Assembly: GCF_000746085.1 (NCBI RefSeq)
Contig: NZ_KN050805.1
Location: forward strand, 146,512-210,511
Origin: Methylocapsa aurea
GTDB lineage: Bacteria > Pseudomonadota > Alphaproteobacteria > Rhizobiales > Beijerinckiaceae
Direction: 5' to 3'
DNA: 64,000 nt
Below the pieces are notes generated by a model, which searched no databases, was not told the origin of the DNA, and saw only the letters and a program-made list of their open reading frames with translations. Numbering within the stretch: the first letter of the stretch is position 1; the number at the start of each line of letters is the position of its first letter. Position numbers and translations under genes: made by a program. Positions 8,829-18,323 of the stretch are shown piece after piece.

Positions 8829-9854
8829 ATGGGTAAGACCCCGCGCATCCGCGTCATCGGCGCCGGCGTCGCCGGCCTGACCGTCGCGTTTGAATTCGCC
8901 CGAGCCGGCTGCCCCGTCGAGCTGATCGAGCGCCGCGCGGGACCAGGCCTTGGCTGCTCGCATTTCGCCGGCGGCATGCTCGCGCCCTGGTGCGAGGCCG
9001 AAAGCGCCGAACAGCTCATCGTCGATCTCGGCGTCGAATCGTTGAAGTTCTGGACGCAAACCGCCGCCCTCGCGCAAAGGTGCGGCTCGCTCGTCCTCGC
9101 GCCCGCGCGCGATCAACCTGAGCTAACGCGCTTTGCCCGCCGCACCAGCGGCTTCGAACGCCTCGACGCCGAAGGGATCGCCGCGCTCGAGCCCGATCTC
9201 GCCGGGCGTTTCGAGCAGGCGCTTTTTTTCACCGATGAGGCTCATCTCGATCCCCGCGCGGCCATGGCGGCGCTGGCCGCGCGTTTGCAAGAATTCAAAA
9301 ATGTCGCGCTGCGCTACGGCGCTGAGGCCAAGCCCTCGCGCGACAAAGACGCCGATTGGACGATCGATTGCCGTGGTTTCGACGGGCGCGACGCCCTGCC
9401 CGACCTGCGCGGCGTCCGAGGGGAAATGCTGGTGTTGGCGACATCCGAAATCAGATTGGCGCGGCCGGTGCGGCTCATTCATCCGCGCCATCCCGTCTAT
9501 ATCGTACCGCGCGGCGATGGGCGCTTCATGATCGGCGCGACAATGATCGAAAGCGATGCGCCAGGCCCCGTCACCGCCCGCGCGATGCTGGAGCTTCTGG
9601 GCGCGGCCTATGCGGTTCATCCGGCTTTCGCCGAGGCGGAGATCATCGAGACCGCGGCGGGCGTGCGGCCGGCCTTCGCCGACAATCTGCCGCGGATCCG
9701 TTGCGAGGATCGCAGGATTTATGTCAACGGCCTGTTCCGGCATGGTTTTCTGGTCGCGCCCGCGCTCGCCCGACGGGTTGTCGACATCGTGCTGGAAGGC
9801 GCCCATTTTCCGGAGGTCATGGATGCGGATCCAGGTGAACGGCAAAGCGCTTGA
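8829..9854 (+). CDS. thiO: Glycine oxidase ThiO
   Basis: FAD-dependent oxidase that makes iminoglycine (dehydroglycine) for thiazole synthesis. The 341-aa product opens with a Rossmann FAD-binding motif (VIGAGVAGLTVAFEFARAG), then GCSHFAGGMLAPWCEAE. It has the DAO-family C-terminal end (YVNGLFRHGFLVAPALA). I prefer the ATG at 8829 to one 12 codons upstream because the FAD-binding strand then begins right after the start. It is the first gene behind the TPP riboswitch and overlaps thiS by 32 bases. Confidence 0.92.
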   Translation: MGKTPRIRVIGAGVAGLTVAFEFARAGCPVELIERRAGPGLGCSHFAGGMLAPWCEAESAEQLIVDLGVESLKFWTQTAALAQRCGSLVLAPARDQPELTRFARRTSGFERLDAEGIAALEPDLAGRFEQALFFTDEAHLDPRAAMAALAARLQEFKNVALRYGAEAKPSRDKDADWTIDCRGFDGRDALPDLRGVRGEMLVLATSEIRLARPVRLIHPRHPVYIVPRGDGRFMIGATMIESDAPGPVTARAMLELLGAAYAVHPAFAEAEIIETAAGVRPAFADNLPRIRCEDRRIYVNGLFRHGFLVAPALARRVVDIVLEGAHFPEVMDADPGERQSA

Positions 9855-10020
9855 CGTTTCGGCGACGACGCTCGCAGCCCTGCTCAGTGAACTTGGAGTC
9901 GATGAAGCTATCGTCGCGACCGCGCTCAACCAGAATTTCATCCGCAAGACCGAGCGCCAGCGGACGCAGGTGAAAGAGGGCGACGCCGTTGAAATTCTCA
10001 CCCCGCGCCAGGGGGGCTGA
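9823..10020 (+). CDS. thiS: Sulfur carrier protein ThiS
   Basis: Ubiquitin-like sulfur carrier for the thiazole ring, 65 aa, the usual size. It begins [12 protein letters not shown] and ends in GG, the C-terminus that is adenylated and thiocarboxylated. The start at 9823 lies inside the end of thiO and has a CGGAGG ribosome site at about 9810-9815. It is followed two bases later by thiG, so translation is probably coupled along thiO-thiS-thiG. Confidence 0.93.
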   Translation: MRIQVNGKALDVSATTLAALLSELGVDEAIVATALNQNFIRKTERQRTQVKEGDAVEILTPRQGG

Positions 10021-10022
10021 AC

Positions 10023-10814
10023 ATGGATGAGCTCTCCCTCTATGGCGTCACGCTCGCCTCGCGCCTCCTTGTCGGAACCGCGCAATATCCCTCGCCCGCC
10101 ATCCTCGCGACGGCGATCAAGGCGGCGAAGGCGGAGGTCGTTACAGTCTCGCTGCGGCGCGAGTCGGGCGCCGGCCGCGCCGGCGAAAATTTCTGGGCGC
10201 TGATCCGCGAACTTGGCGTCAGGGTTCTGCCTAATACGGCGGGATGCCGGACCGTGAAAGAAGCGGTGACGACGGCGCAGATGGCGCGCGAAGTCTTCGA
10301 TACGTCCTGGATCAAGCTAGAGGTCATCGGCGAGGAAGACACGTTGCAGCCCGATGTGTTCGGCCTTGTCGAGGCCGCCGCGATCCTGGCGCGGGACGGA
10401 TTTCAGGTTTTTCCCTACACGACCGAGGACCTCGTCGTCGCGGAAAAGCTGCTTGGCGCGGGTTGCGAGGTTCTGATGCCCTGGGGGGCGCCGATCGGCT
10501 CGGGACGCGGCCTCAACAATCCCTATGGGCTGAAAGCCTTGCGCGCGCATTTTCCGGGCACGCCGCTCGTCATCGACGCTGGAATCGGCGCGCCCTCGCA
10601 TGCGGCGGCGGCGATGGAGCTTGGCTATGACGCCATCCTGCTCAATACCGCGATCGCGAAGGCGGGCGATCCCGTCGCCATGGCGCGCGCCTTCGCCTTG
10701 GCGGTCGAGGCCGGACGGCTCGGCTTTCGCGCCGATCCGATGCAACCGCGCGACATGGCCGCGCCTTCGACGCCCGTGATCGGGCGGCCGTTTTCGGATC
10801 TCGCGCGTGCTTGA
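10023..10814 (+). CDS. thiG: Thiazole synthase ThiG
   Basis: Condenses dehydroglycine, DXP-derived sugar and ThiS thiocarboxylate into the thiazole phosphate. The 263-aa TIM-barrel protein has the Schiff-base lysine at residue 98 (WIKLEVIGE), the phosphate-binding [14 protein letters not shown] loop and the C-terminal [20 protein letters not shown] segment. It starts two bases after thiS, and its last eight bases overlap the GTG start of thiE. thiC and thiD are not in the window. Confidence 0.95.
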   Translation: MDELSLYGVTLASRLLVGTAQYPSPAILATAIKAAKAEVVTVSLRRESGAGRAGENFWALIRELGVRVLPNTAGCRTVKEAVTTAQMAREVFDTSWIKLEVIGEEDTLQPDVFGLVEAAAILARDGFQVFPYTTEDLVVAEKLLGAGCEVLMPWGAPIGSGRGLNNPYGLKALRAHFPGTPLVIDAGIGAPSHAAAAMELGYDAILLNTAIAKAGDPVAMARAFALAVEAGRLGFRADPMQPRDMAAPSTPVIGRPFSDLARA

Positions 10815-11418
10815 CCCGTTTTATCTCATCGTCGACAGCGCGGCCTGGATCGAAAGGCTTTTGCCTTGCCGCGTTCGGCTCGTGCAATTGCGCGTCAAGG
10901 ATGCTTCCGACGCAAAGCTTCGGGCAGAGATTGTTGCCGCCAAAGCGCTTTGCCAACGTCATGGCGCGCAGCTTGTCGTCAATGATTATTGGCGCGAGGC
11001 GATCGACGCCGGTTGCGACTACATCCATCTCGGCCAAGGCGATCTCGATGCGGCGGACCTGTCCGCGATCCGCCGCGCCGGATTGAAGTTTGGCGTCTCG
11101 ACCCACGACGAAGCGGAGCTAGCCCGCGCGCTCGAAACCGCGCCGGATTATATCGCACTCGGGCCGATCTATCCGACAATTTTGAAGCAGATGCCTTTCG
11201 CTCCGCAAGGCCTGCCGCGCCTAGGCGAATGGAAGCGCAAAATCGGCGCGATCCCTCTTGTCGGCATAGGCGGGATCACCCTTGAGCGCGCGCCGGGCGT
11301 ATTGGAGGCCGGGGCCGACGTCGCCGCTGTTGTGACCGACATCACGCTCAACGCCGAACCAGAGCGACGCGCGAAGGATTGGGTGAAGGCGATGCGCCGA
11401 CGCGCGGAGCATCGTTAA
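10807..11418 (+). CDS. thiE: Thiamine-phosphate synthase ThiE
   Basis: Joins the hydroxymethylpyrimidine and thiazole phosphates to give thiamine phosphate. The 203-aa TIM-barrel has [43 protein letters not shown] and [12 protein letters not shown], all in family order. It uses a GTG start inside the end of thiG, which indicates coupling. It is the last gene of the riboswitch-controlled operon thiO-thiS-thiG-thiE. Confidence 0.94.
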   Translation: MLDPFYLIVDSAAWIERLLPCRVRLVQLRVKDASDAKLRAEIVAAKALCQRHGAQLVVNDYWREAIDAGCDYIHLGQGDLDAADLSAIRRAGLKFGVSTHDEAELARALETAPDYIALGPIYPTILKQMPFAPQGLPRLGEWKRKIGAIPLVGIGGITLERAPGVLEAGADVAAVVTDITLNAEPERRAKDWVKAMRRRAEHR

Positions 11419-11439
11419 GGCTGCGTCACGTCAAAAAAC

Positions 11440-11724
11440 TCACTTACAAAACTGCGCCTGGAACGCCGCCTGTTTCTCCGGCGTGTCGAGGCCTTTTCTG
11501 GGGTTCCAGTTTTTCGCGGCGAAAAACGAGCGCACGTCGAGCGTGATCTCCTTCCCGTGGACATACCAGCGCTCGATCGCGTCAGGCGTGATGACGGCGG
11601 GGCCATCCGTGCGATGCACCTTGCCGTCTTCGAACCAGATCTTGGTGTCGGCATAGACGTAATAGCCGAGCAATCGACCCATATCATCCTGGTTCACTTC
11701 ATCGACTAAACGCATCTCGGCCAC
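11440..11724 (-). CDS. Small conserved-type hypothetical protein
   Basis: Product of 94 aa with no domain I can name. It contains KIWFEDGKVHRTDGPAVI followed by ERWYVHGKEIT, a DG...RWYxxGK pattern found in small bacterial and phage proteins with MORN-like strand repeats; that resemblance is inference. The GTG at 11724 is chosen because AGAGG lies 7 bases upstream; an ATG three codons later is the alternative. It converges with thiE, 21 bases beyond its stop. Confidence 0.6.
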   Translation of the reverse strand: MAEMRLVDEVNQDDMGRLLGYYVYADTKIWFEDGKVHRTDGPAVITPDAIERWYVHGKEITLDVRSFFAAKNWNPRKGLDTPEKQAAFQAQFCK

Positions 11725-11848
11725 GATCAAACCTCTCAAATCAAACTGGCGAGCAATTCAGCACCCCTCGCGGGCGACCGTTTTCCGGCGCCGTTTTGTC
11801 CTCATAGCAGATTATGGGCCAGGGAAACATTTCTCGGCGCGAGAGCCC

Positions 11849-13579
11849 TCACCCCGCATCGGGCGGCCGCTTCTTCTCGACGTTTCGGAAACTCCATTCG
11901 ATTTCCACATTTTCGTCGGCATCGCCAAAAATGACGATTTGGGCGCAGCTGCGCGGACCGTCCGGCGCCGCGAAAAATATGCTCTCTTCAAGGTCGACGA
12001 ACCAATTCGGAGATTCGAAAAGCCAGCGCCTTCCATTGGGCAGCACGCAAAGGACCGCATGTCCCTCGCGCACGCGTTTCAAGCGCACGGCCGGGTGGAT
12101 GTGAAAGCGCAAGGCGAAGGGGCGCGTTTCGATCGCGGCCCCGGCTATTGTCCCGCGCAGGCGATCTACGCCTTCGAGCCTCTTGCCGTCCCGCTGCAGC
12201 ATGATCTGACGCTGGCAGATGACGCCAAACCGGGACTCATAGCCGTCATGCGCCACCAGGATCATTGTTCCGGAAGGGTGATCGCGGCGTTCGACGTCAA
12301 CTTTCTCCGGCCCGGCGACCATCTCGTCGCCGAGCCATTTGCCGATGCCGGCATGGAAGGCGAAACGGCAAGAGGAGGTGTCGTCGATCACCAGCGTCGA
12401 ATGCGCCGCGGTCATCCGCGCGGCCTCGCGGGCGGCGGCGCGATTGGCGTCGGGCGCGCCGCAATTGATGACGAGCCGCTGCGCGCCAACCGAAAACTCA
12501 AAGGACGAACATCCGGCATGCGCCCGATTGGAAAACACCGGCGGCGGCGGGCGGCCGGCATCCATCACGAAAATCGCATCCTGGGCCTCGATTCGCTGAT
12601 ACCCGGAATGGCGCGCATTGGCGAGCGCCTGCGCGCGCACGTCGTCATAGGCGAGAACCGTCGCAAGCTGTTCGGGCGCGGTAACGCCCATGCCGTTGAA
12701 CAAAGCGAGCGTCCCATCGCCATGCCGGAACAAACGCAGCATGGGCATCATTCGGTCAATCGCGTTGAGGAGTTGCGCCGGGGTCTGCAATCCCCGCGCG
12801 GCATAGGCCTGCCGCAATGGAAGCAGATCGAGAAGCAGGTCGACCAGGATCTGCGGATTGCGGCTGACATGGCCGCCATCGGGAAGAATCTGGCGCTCCA
12901 ACTCCTCGACAAGCTGCTTCGTGCTTCGTTGCTGCAGCTTGCCGGTCCCTTCGGCGCAAAGCCCCAGTTCGGCAAGCGCGATCGCCACGATGAGGCGCTG
13001 TTCGCCGGCCAGTCCGGCGGCCATCCGGCGCTCCAGGAAAGCCTGGGTGCGGCCGATGCCTTTCATGAATCGCCGGTAGAAGAGACGATCGGAGCCTTCG
13101 AGAATGATCGGCGATTGCGAGAGCCAGGCGAGCAGCCGGCGCGCCGCGACCTGCGGCTCCCAGGCCGGGGTTCGGCTAGGCTTTCCAGCCAGGGTCAAGA
13201 AATCCTCGACAAGGGCGCGGGCGTTGGCGCGGGCTACAGCGGTGTCGGCGGCGCGCAAGTGGCGGAGCCAGCTGAAGCTCGCGAGCGAACGCATCCAGGC
13301 GGGCGAACCAGGGTCCAATTCGAATGGCGAGCGGCCATGCGCATTGACGATCTTGCCGCCGAACGCAAAATAGCCGGCGTAAATATCCGCCGCCAGGGTC
13401 GGATCGCTGGTCCGGATGTCCTGCGGCGCGATCAGCAGCCGCTCCGGCGGCCGATGCCGTCCCACGATGGCGCGCAACGGCGCGCCAAGGCGCCGCCACA
13501 AACCCGACGCCGCCCGAGCAGCGAGGAGCCCGACCACGCGCAACCGGTCCTTGAATGTCGCGCCGGCCACCCGCTTCAA
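11849..13579 (-). CDS. Heparinase II/III family protein
   Basis: Product of about 576 aa of the heparinase II/III-like group conserved beside rsmB in this bacterial order. An alpha-helical toroid-like N-terminal part (GYFAFGGKIVNAHGRSPFELDPGSPAW, given here as a landmark in two pieces: GYFAFGGKIV and SPFELDPGSPAW) is followed by a beta-rich C-terminal lyase-like part with SSFEFSVGAQRLVINCG and AAHSTLVIDDTSSCRF. Function in these bacteria is unknown; polysaccharide lyase activity is inferred only from family. No ATG start exists: the reading frame opens after a TGA with TTG at 13579 (directly behind GAGGAG) or GTG at 13570, which has better spacing. Confidence 0.82.
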   Translation of the reverse strand: MKRVAGATFKDRLRVVGLLAARAASGLWRRLGAPLRAIVGRHRPPERLLIAPQDIRTSDPTLAADIYAGYFAFGGKIVNAHGRSPFELDPGSPAWMRSLASFSWLRHLRAADTAVARANARALVEDFLTLAGKPSRTPAWEPQVAARRLLAWLSQSPIILEGSDRLFYRRFMKGIGRTQAFLERRMAAGLAGEQRLIVAIALAELGLCAEGTGKLQQRSTKQLVEELERQILPDGGHVSRNPQILVDLLLDLLPLRQAYAARGLQTPAQLLNAIDRMMPMLRLFRHGDGTLALFNGMGVTAPEQLATVLAYDDVRAQALANARHSGYQRIEAQDAIFVMDAGRPPPPVFSNRAHAGCSSFEFSVGAQRLVINCGAPDANRAAAREAARMTAAHSTLVIDDTSSCRFAFHAGIGKWLGDEMVAGPEKVDVERRDHPSGTMILVAHDGYESRFGVICQRQIMLQRDGKRLEGVDRLRGTIAGAAIETRPFALRFHIHPAVRLKRVREGHAVLCVLPNGRRWLFESPNWFVDLEESIFFAAPDGPRSCAQIVIFGDADENVEIEWSFRNVEKKRPPDAG

Positions 13580-13650
13580 CTCCTCGAATTCGCGCCGGCC
13601 GACGTCCGCGCCAGCCGATAGCGGCGCCTCTTGTCACGCAGCGCGCCAGT

Positions 13651-13697
13651 GCATGATCTTGTCCAAGAAGGCGCGGACCTCTTGGACAAGATCATGC
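13651..13697. repeat. Long perfect palindrome upstream of the heparinase-like gene
   Basis: GCATGATCTTGTCCAAGA (13651-13668) is matched exactly by its reverse complement TCTTGGACAAGATCATGC (13680-13697), around an 11-base loop. It lies in the 239-base gap between rsmB and the heparinase-like gene. There is no T run, so it is more likely a member of a dispersed palindrome family than a terminator. A weaker GCATGATC...CTCATGC pair follows at about 13719-13750. Confidence 0.75.
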
Positions 13698-13818
13698 GTT
13701 AAAACAAAGAGACAAAGAGCATGATCGATTTCTATTTGAAGCGCTCATGCCCGCACGGCGAAACCGGACAGTCCTGGCCCGGAACATTGCCTTATCCCCG
13801 AAAATCCTATCCGCTTTA

Positions 13819-15240
13819 TTAACCACGACGGATCAAGCGGGCGGCGAAAAATCCATCAAGGCCGGCAAGCCGCGTCTCGGCCGCCGGAAGATGCGAGGAC
13901 AATGTCCGCAATTCACCGTTTTCGTTCAGGATTTCGGTTACGTGACCAACCTCCGCGGGATCGATCGGCAACCGCATCACATCAGGATTGCGCCGAAGCA
14001 GAGCCGAGATCTGCATCTCGCCCTCCTCCGGTTCGATCGAACAGGTACAATAGACGATTCGCCCGCCCGGCTTCACGAGTTCGACTGCCTTGTCGAGCAT
14101 GCGCGATTGCGCGAGGGTCAGCGCGGCGATGTCGCTCGGCTTCTTGATCCAGGCGATATCGGGGTGACGCCGGATGGTTCCGGTCGCAAGACAGGGCGCA
14201 TCGACCAGAATGGCATCGAAGGGCGGCGCCTTGAGATTGACGATATCGGCGACGACGACGTCGGCGTGAAGACGCAGCCTTTCGAAATTGGCGGCGAGCC
14301 GCTTCAACCTTTCGGCGGAGCGGTCGATCGCGACGACTTCTGCGCCCGCCGCCGCGAGTTGCGCCGCCTTGCCGCCGGGAGCCGCGCAAAAATCGGCGAC
14401 CCGCGTCCCCGGCGCAACCTCAAGGAACCGCGCCGGCAGAGCGGCGGCCGCGTCCTGAACCCACCATTCGCCATCCGCGAATCCGGCGAGTTCCGTCACC
14501 GGCTGATGGCTCCGCAACCGCAACGATCCGGTCGGCAACAGCACTGCTCCAAGACGCTCCGCCCAGACCAGAGGATCCGATTTGACCGTGAGGTCGAGCG
14601 TCGGCTCCTCCCGATTGGCGGCGGCGATGGCGCGCGCCAGGTCCTCGCCATAGGTCTTGCGCCAGCGCGCCGCCAGCCAGGGCGGAGTGTCATGGTCGAG
14701 CGGATCGCTTTGGGCGAGGATCTTCTCCCGCTCGCGCGCGAGATTGCGCAACACGCCATTGACGAGAGCGGCGTAGGGCGCATTCTTCGATTCGAGACGG
14801 GTCATGCGGACGGCGAGATCGACGGCGGCGTGATCCGGGACGTCCAGGAAGAGGATTTGCGCCGCCGCGACGATCAAGGTCCATTCAAGATGCGCGGCCT
14901 GGCGCGGCAGACCCTTCTCCATAAGCTCGGCCAAGGCCGCCCGGATCGTGCCGAGCCGGCGCAGCGCGACGGTGACGATGGAGCGCGCCAAGCTGACGTC
15001 GCGGGCGTCGAGTCCGCCGAGCCGGGCGGGGATCGCCCCCGCCGAAAAGCACTCGTCGAGGGAATGCGCTTTGGCGACGATGTCGCAAAGGATCGCGGCG
15101 GCGGCGAGACGGACCGGCAAGCCCGGCTGCTGCTCGGCGATCAGCCTTTGCGCCTCGGCGGAAACCATTTGGCCGGGACGGTTCAGCGACGCCTTGCGGG
15201 TCCGACGCCGATCCACCGGCGGGCGCGGAGGTGCGTTCAA
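13819..15240 (-). CDS. rsmB: RsmB/NOP-family 16S rRNA m5C methyltransferase
   Basis: SAM-dependent cytosine-5 methyltransferase, 473 aa. The N-terminal third is a NusB-like RNA-binding domain. The catalytic domain has VADFCAAPGGKAAQLA (SAM site), AILVDAPCLATGTIRRHPD (the PC cysteine, motif IV) and IVYCTCSIEPEEGE (the TC cysteine, motif VI). Both catalytic cysteines are present. The first 25 residues are basic and poorly conserved, so the true start could be slightly downstream. The gene precedes the heparinase-like gene on the same strand, as usual in related genomes. Confidence 0.93.
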   Translation of the reverse strand: MNAPPRPPVDRRRTRKASLNRPGQMVSAEAQRLIAEQQPGLPVRLAAAAILCDIVAKAHSLDECFSAGAIPARLGGLDARDVSLARSIVTVALRRLGTIRAALAELMEKGLPRQAAHLEWTLIVAAAQILFLDVPDHAAVDLAVRMTRLESKNAPYAALVNGVLRNLAREREKILAQSDPLDHDTPPWLAARWRKTYGEDLARAIAAANREEPTLDLTVKSDPLVWAERLGAVLLPTGSLRLRSHQPVTELAGFADGEWWVQDAAAALPARFLEVAPGTRVADFCAAPGGKAAQLAAAGAEVVAIDRSAERLKRLAANFERLRLHADVVVADIVNLKAPPFDAILVDAPCLATGTIRRHPDIAWIKKPSDIAALTLAQSRMLDKAVELVKPGGRIVYCTCSIEPEEGEMQISALLRRNPDVMRLPIDPAEVGHVTEILNENGELRTLSSHLPAAETRLAGLDGFFAARLIRRG

Positions 15241-15363
15241 ACTCAGGCTCCGCTGCGAAGGCTTTGGCTAAGAATCATAGGCTTTTCTAACATGATCGGT
15301 TAGGCTTTGCGTAGAGTTTCCTGCTCAATCCCAAAGCTTCTCGGCGTCTTCAAGGCAATTATT

Positions 15364-15576
15364 GTGGATCAACTGAAGAATACGAAAACAAATCCAACTC
15401 CAGAGTCGCCTCGCAAGACGCTGCCCCCTGAGGCCCAACGCGCGCTCGCCGAAGCGGAGGAGCGCCGCCGGCTTGCCGCGCCAAAGGAGGCTCCAAAAGA
15501 AATCAATGGCCGCGACGGTCCAGAACCGGTGCGCTACGGTGATTGGGAAGTGAAGGGCATCGCCAGCGATTTTTAA
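15364..15576 (+). CDS. DUF1674 / succinate dehydrogenase assembly factor 4-like protein
   Basis: Small protein of 70 aa from the GTG at 15364; an upstream TTG at 15307 is less likely. The C-terminus GPEPVRYGDWEVKGIASDF is the signature of DUF1674, the family that includes mitochondrial SDHAF4, which binds flavinylated SdhA. The N-terminal half is charged and low in complexity (LPPEAQRALAEAEERRR). It converges with pheS 22 bases beyond its stop. Confidence 0.85.
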   Translation: MDQLKNTKTNPTPESPRKTLPPEAQRALAEAEERRRLAAPKEAPKEINGRDGPEPVRYGDWEVKGIASDF

Positions 15577-15598
15577 GATTGTTTGCGATGACGCCTCT

Positions 15599-16711
15599 TT
15601 ATGCGCTCAACCCGCCTACCAGCGTCGGCAGATCGAGCGGCCGGAACCCGTAATGCCTGAGCCACCGGATGTCGGCCTCGAAGAAGGCGCGAAGGTCCGG
15701 CATGCCATATTTCAACGTGGCGATGCGGTCGATGCCGATTCCCCAGGCGAAACCTTGGTAGACATCGGGATCGAGCCCGCAATTGCGCAGCACGTTTGAA
15801 TGCACCATGCCACATCCCAGAACCTCGAGCCAATCCTCGCCCTCGCCAAAGCGAATCTCGCCGCCTTTGCGCGCGCATTGGATATCGACTTCCATCGAGG
15901 GTTCGGTGAACGGAAAGAAACTCGGCCGGAACCGCATCTTCACCTCGCTCACCTCGAAGAAGGCCTTGAAGAACTCCTCCAAGATCCATTTCAGATGGCC
16001 AAGATTGGCGGAGCGGTCGATGACCAGGCCCTCGACCTGATGGAACATCGGCGTATGGGTCTGGTCCGAATCGCAACGATAGGTCCGGCCAGGGCAGATC
16101 ACCCGGATCGGCGGCTTTTGCGTCAACATCGTGCGCACCTGGACCGGGCTCGTATGCGTGCGCAGAACCTTGCGCTGGCCTTGGGCGTCCGGATTAAAGA
16201 AGAAGGTGTCGTGCATGTCGCGCGCCGGATGATCCGGCGGAAAATTCAGTTTGGTGAAGTTGTAATCATCCGTTTCGATGTCCGGCCCTTCGGCGATGGA
16301 AAAGCCCATATCGGCGAAGATCGCGGCCAGTTCGTCCATGACTTGCGACACCGGATGGATGCGGCCGAGCTCGATCCCGCGCGCGGGAATGGGCAAAGTG
16401 ACATCGACCGTCTCGGTCTTGAGGCGCGCTTCGAGCGCCGCCTCCTTCAAGAGTGCGCGCCGCGCGGCCAAGGCTTCAACGACGCTATCCTTGAGCGCAT
16501 TGATCGCCGCCCCTTCGGCCTTGCGCTCATCAGGCGCCATCTTGCCGAGCCCCGACAGAAGCGCCGAAATCGAACCTTTCTTGCCGAGCGCCGCGACGCG
16601 GACCGCCTCGAGCGCGGCCTCGTCGGCGGCGGCCGCGATCTCGGCCAAAGTCTTGCTGTGCAGCGCTTCCATCTCGGACATGTTCGGGGCCGTCTCAACC
16701 ACTTGCGTCAC
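15599..16711 (-). CDS. pheS: Phenylalanyl-tRNA synthetase alpha subunit
   Basis: Catalytic subunit of the heterotetrameric Phe-tRNA ligase, 370 aa, the usual size. The N-terminal coiled coil is followed by the class II core: [42 protein letters not shown] (motif 2 region) and [18 protein letters not shown] (motif 3). It starts at the ATG at 16711. The beta-subunit gene pheT, normally directly downstream, is not here: the next gene converges from the other strand. There is also no ribosomal protein operon upstream. Confidence 0.96.
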   Translation of the reverse strand: MTQVVETAPNMSEMEALHSKTLAEIAAAADEAALEAVRVAALGKKGSISALLSGLGKMAPDERKAEGAAINALKDSVVEALAARRALLKEAALEARLKTETVDVTLPIPARGIELGRIHPVSQVMDELAAIFADMGFSIAEGPDIETDDYNFTKLNFPPDHPARDMHDTFFFNPDAQGQRKVLRTHTSPVQVRTMLTQKPPIRVICPGRTYRCDSDQTHTPMFHQVEGLVIDRSANLGHLKWILEEFFKAFFEVSEVKMRFRPSFFPFTEPSMEVDIQCARKGGEIRFGEGEDWLEVLGCGMVHSNVLRNCGLDPDVYQGFAWGIGIDRIATLKYGMPDLRAFFEADIRWLRHYGFRPLDLPTLVGGLSA

Positions 16712-16853
16712 TATTTCGCGTCAACCGGCTTGTGCCATGCGCGCGCGCGGATGTCGAGGCGGCGCGGCGGAGGTCAAGTCCGTTGACAGCCCAACCCCGC
16801 GTCGCTAGGAGTGAGCCGGCCGCTGCAATGCAGCATGAACATGGAAGCTCGCC

Positions 16854-17894
16854 ATGGTAAAACGCGTTGTCGTCGCTGTCTTGTCTCTTGGCTGCCTGTG
16901 GACGTCTCCTATCCTCGCCGACGAGGATTTGCTGGCGCGGGCGCGGCAGCTATTCGATCCGATCCCGCTCGCTCCCCCCGCTCTGCCCGGCAACCCCGCG
17001 ACGCCAGCTAAGGTCGAGCTTGGCAAGAAGCTCTTTTTCGAACCGCGCATCTCCGCCAGCCACGCCATCAGCTGCAATTCCTGTCACAATTTAGGGCTTG
17101 GCGGCGCCGACGCCGAGCCGACCTCCATCGGCCATAATTGGCAGCGCGGCGGACGCAACGCTCCTACCGTGCTGAATGCAGCGTTCAATCTGTCCCAGTT
17201 CTGGGACGGCCGCGCCAAGGACCTCGAGCAGCAGGCCGGAGGCCCGATGGTCAATCCGGTCGAGATGGCCTCGGCGACGGAGCGCGTCGTCGAGCAGATC
17301 AAGGGCATTCCGGGCTATTCCGCCGCCTTCGCCGCCGCCTTTCCGGACGACTCGGACCCGATCACGCAGGCCAATGTGCAAAAGGCGATCGCCGTATTCG
17401 AAGGAACGCTGATCACCCCCAACGCGCCGTTCGACCGGTTCCTGAAGGGCGCGGCCGACGCGCTTGCGCCCGAGCAGAAGGAAGGCTTGGCGCTGTTCAT
17501 CGCCAAAGGGTGCGCGGAGTGCCACAATGGACCCAATGTCGGCGGCGGCATGTATGCGCCTTTCGGCGTGGTCATCAAGCCCGGCGTCGAATATATGCCG
17601 GCGAATGACAGGGGAAGGTTCGCGGTCACGAAGGACATAGAAGACCAGAATGTCTTCAAGGTGCCGACGCTGCGCAACATCGCCTTGACGGCGCCCTATT
17701 TCCACACCGGCAAAGTCTGGGATCTGCGTCAGGCCGTGGCTCTGATGGGCGCAAGCCAGCTGGGCGACCAGCTCAATGGCGAAGAAATCGACAAGATCAC
17801 CGCCTTTCTCGGCAGCTTGACGGGCGACCAGCCGAATGTGACCTATCCCATTCTGCCGCCCAACGTCTCCACAACGCCGCGACCGGAGCTGTAG
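16854..17894 (+). CDS. Dihaem cytochrome c peroxidase (CcpA/MauG family)
   Basis: Periplasmic dihaem peroxidase, 346 aa, that reduces hydrogen peroxide with electrons from c-type cytochromes. An N-terminal signal peptide (MVKRVVVAVLSLGCLWTSPILA) is followed by two haem c motifs, CNSCH at residues 74-78 and CAECH at 220-224. The motif after the first haem (NAPTVLNAAFNLSQFWDGRA) and a late KVPTLRNIALTAPYFHTG are diagnostic. It is monocistronic, and its neighbours give no further clue. A MauG-type modifying enzyme is the alternative, but no mau genes are near. Confidence 0.92.
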   Translation: MVKRVVVAVLSLGCLWTSPILADEDLLARARQLFDPIPLAPPALPGNPATPAKVELGKKLFFEPRISASHAISCNSCHNLGLGGADAEPTSIGHNWQRGGRNAPTVLNAAFNLSQFWDGRAKDLEQQAGGPMVNPVEMASATERVVEQIKGIPGYSAAFAAAFPDDSDPITQANVQKAIAVFEGTLITPNAPFDRFLKGAADALAPEQKEGLALFIAKGCAECHNGPNVGGGMYAPFGVVIKPGVEYMPANDRGRFAVTKDIEDQNVFKVPTLRNIALTAPYFHTGKVWDLRQAVALMGASQLGDQLNGEEIDKITAFLGSLTGDQPNVTYPILPPNVSTTPRPEL

Positions 17895-17951
17895 CCGCCG
17901 TTTTGCGGCGCAGCTGGATCGCCTCGGCGCGCCGAGGCGATGGATTTCGGA

Positions 17952-18269
17952 TCATCTGGTGACCGATGCGATCCAATCGAGATAGGCCGGCGCGCCTTTC
18001 TCGATTGGAATCTCGATGATTTCCGGATTGGCGTAAGGATGCGCGGCGCGGATCGCCGCCTCGACATCCGCGTAGTCAGCGCGCTTGATCTTGCACAACA
18101 GCATCAACTCGCGCGCCTCTTGCACCGCGCCTTCCCATTGATAGAAGCTTTCGATCGGAAAAATCTGGACGCAGGCGGCGAGACGCTCGCCGATCAGCAA
18201 CCGCGCGATCGACTCCGCATTCGCGCGATCGGCGCAGGTCGTCATGACAAGCGCATATGTCGTTTCCAT
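17952..18269 (-). CDS. cutA: Divalent-cation tolerance protein CutA
   Basis: Trimeric PII-like protein of 105 aa linked to copper/divalent cation tolerance. ANAESIARLLIGERLAACVQIF, SFYQWEGAVQEARELMLLCK and HPYANPEIIEIPIEKGAPAYLDWI are the conserved CutA1 segments in order. It lies downstream of the aminopeptidase gene on the same strand, about 55 bases away, and could be co-transcribed with it. Confidence 0.94.
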   Translation of the reverse strand: METTYALVMTTCADRANAESIARLLIGERLAACVQIFPIESFYQWEGAVQEARELMLLCKIKRADYADVEAAIRAAHPYANPEIIEIPIEKGAPAYLDWIASVTR

Positions 18270-18323
18270 CGGATCGCCCTATCCGCCTCGTCCTACCATC
18301 GCTACTGCTGGGCGGATGGGCCG

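Noticed and set aside
11939..13621. 560-aa plus-strand frame opposite the heparinase-like gene
   Set aside because: Antisense shadow; no domain, no ribosome site, and the minus-strand frame has family features.
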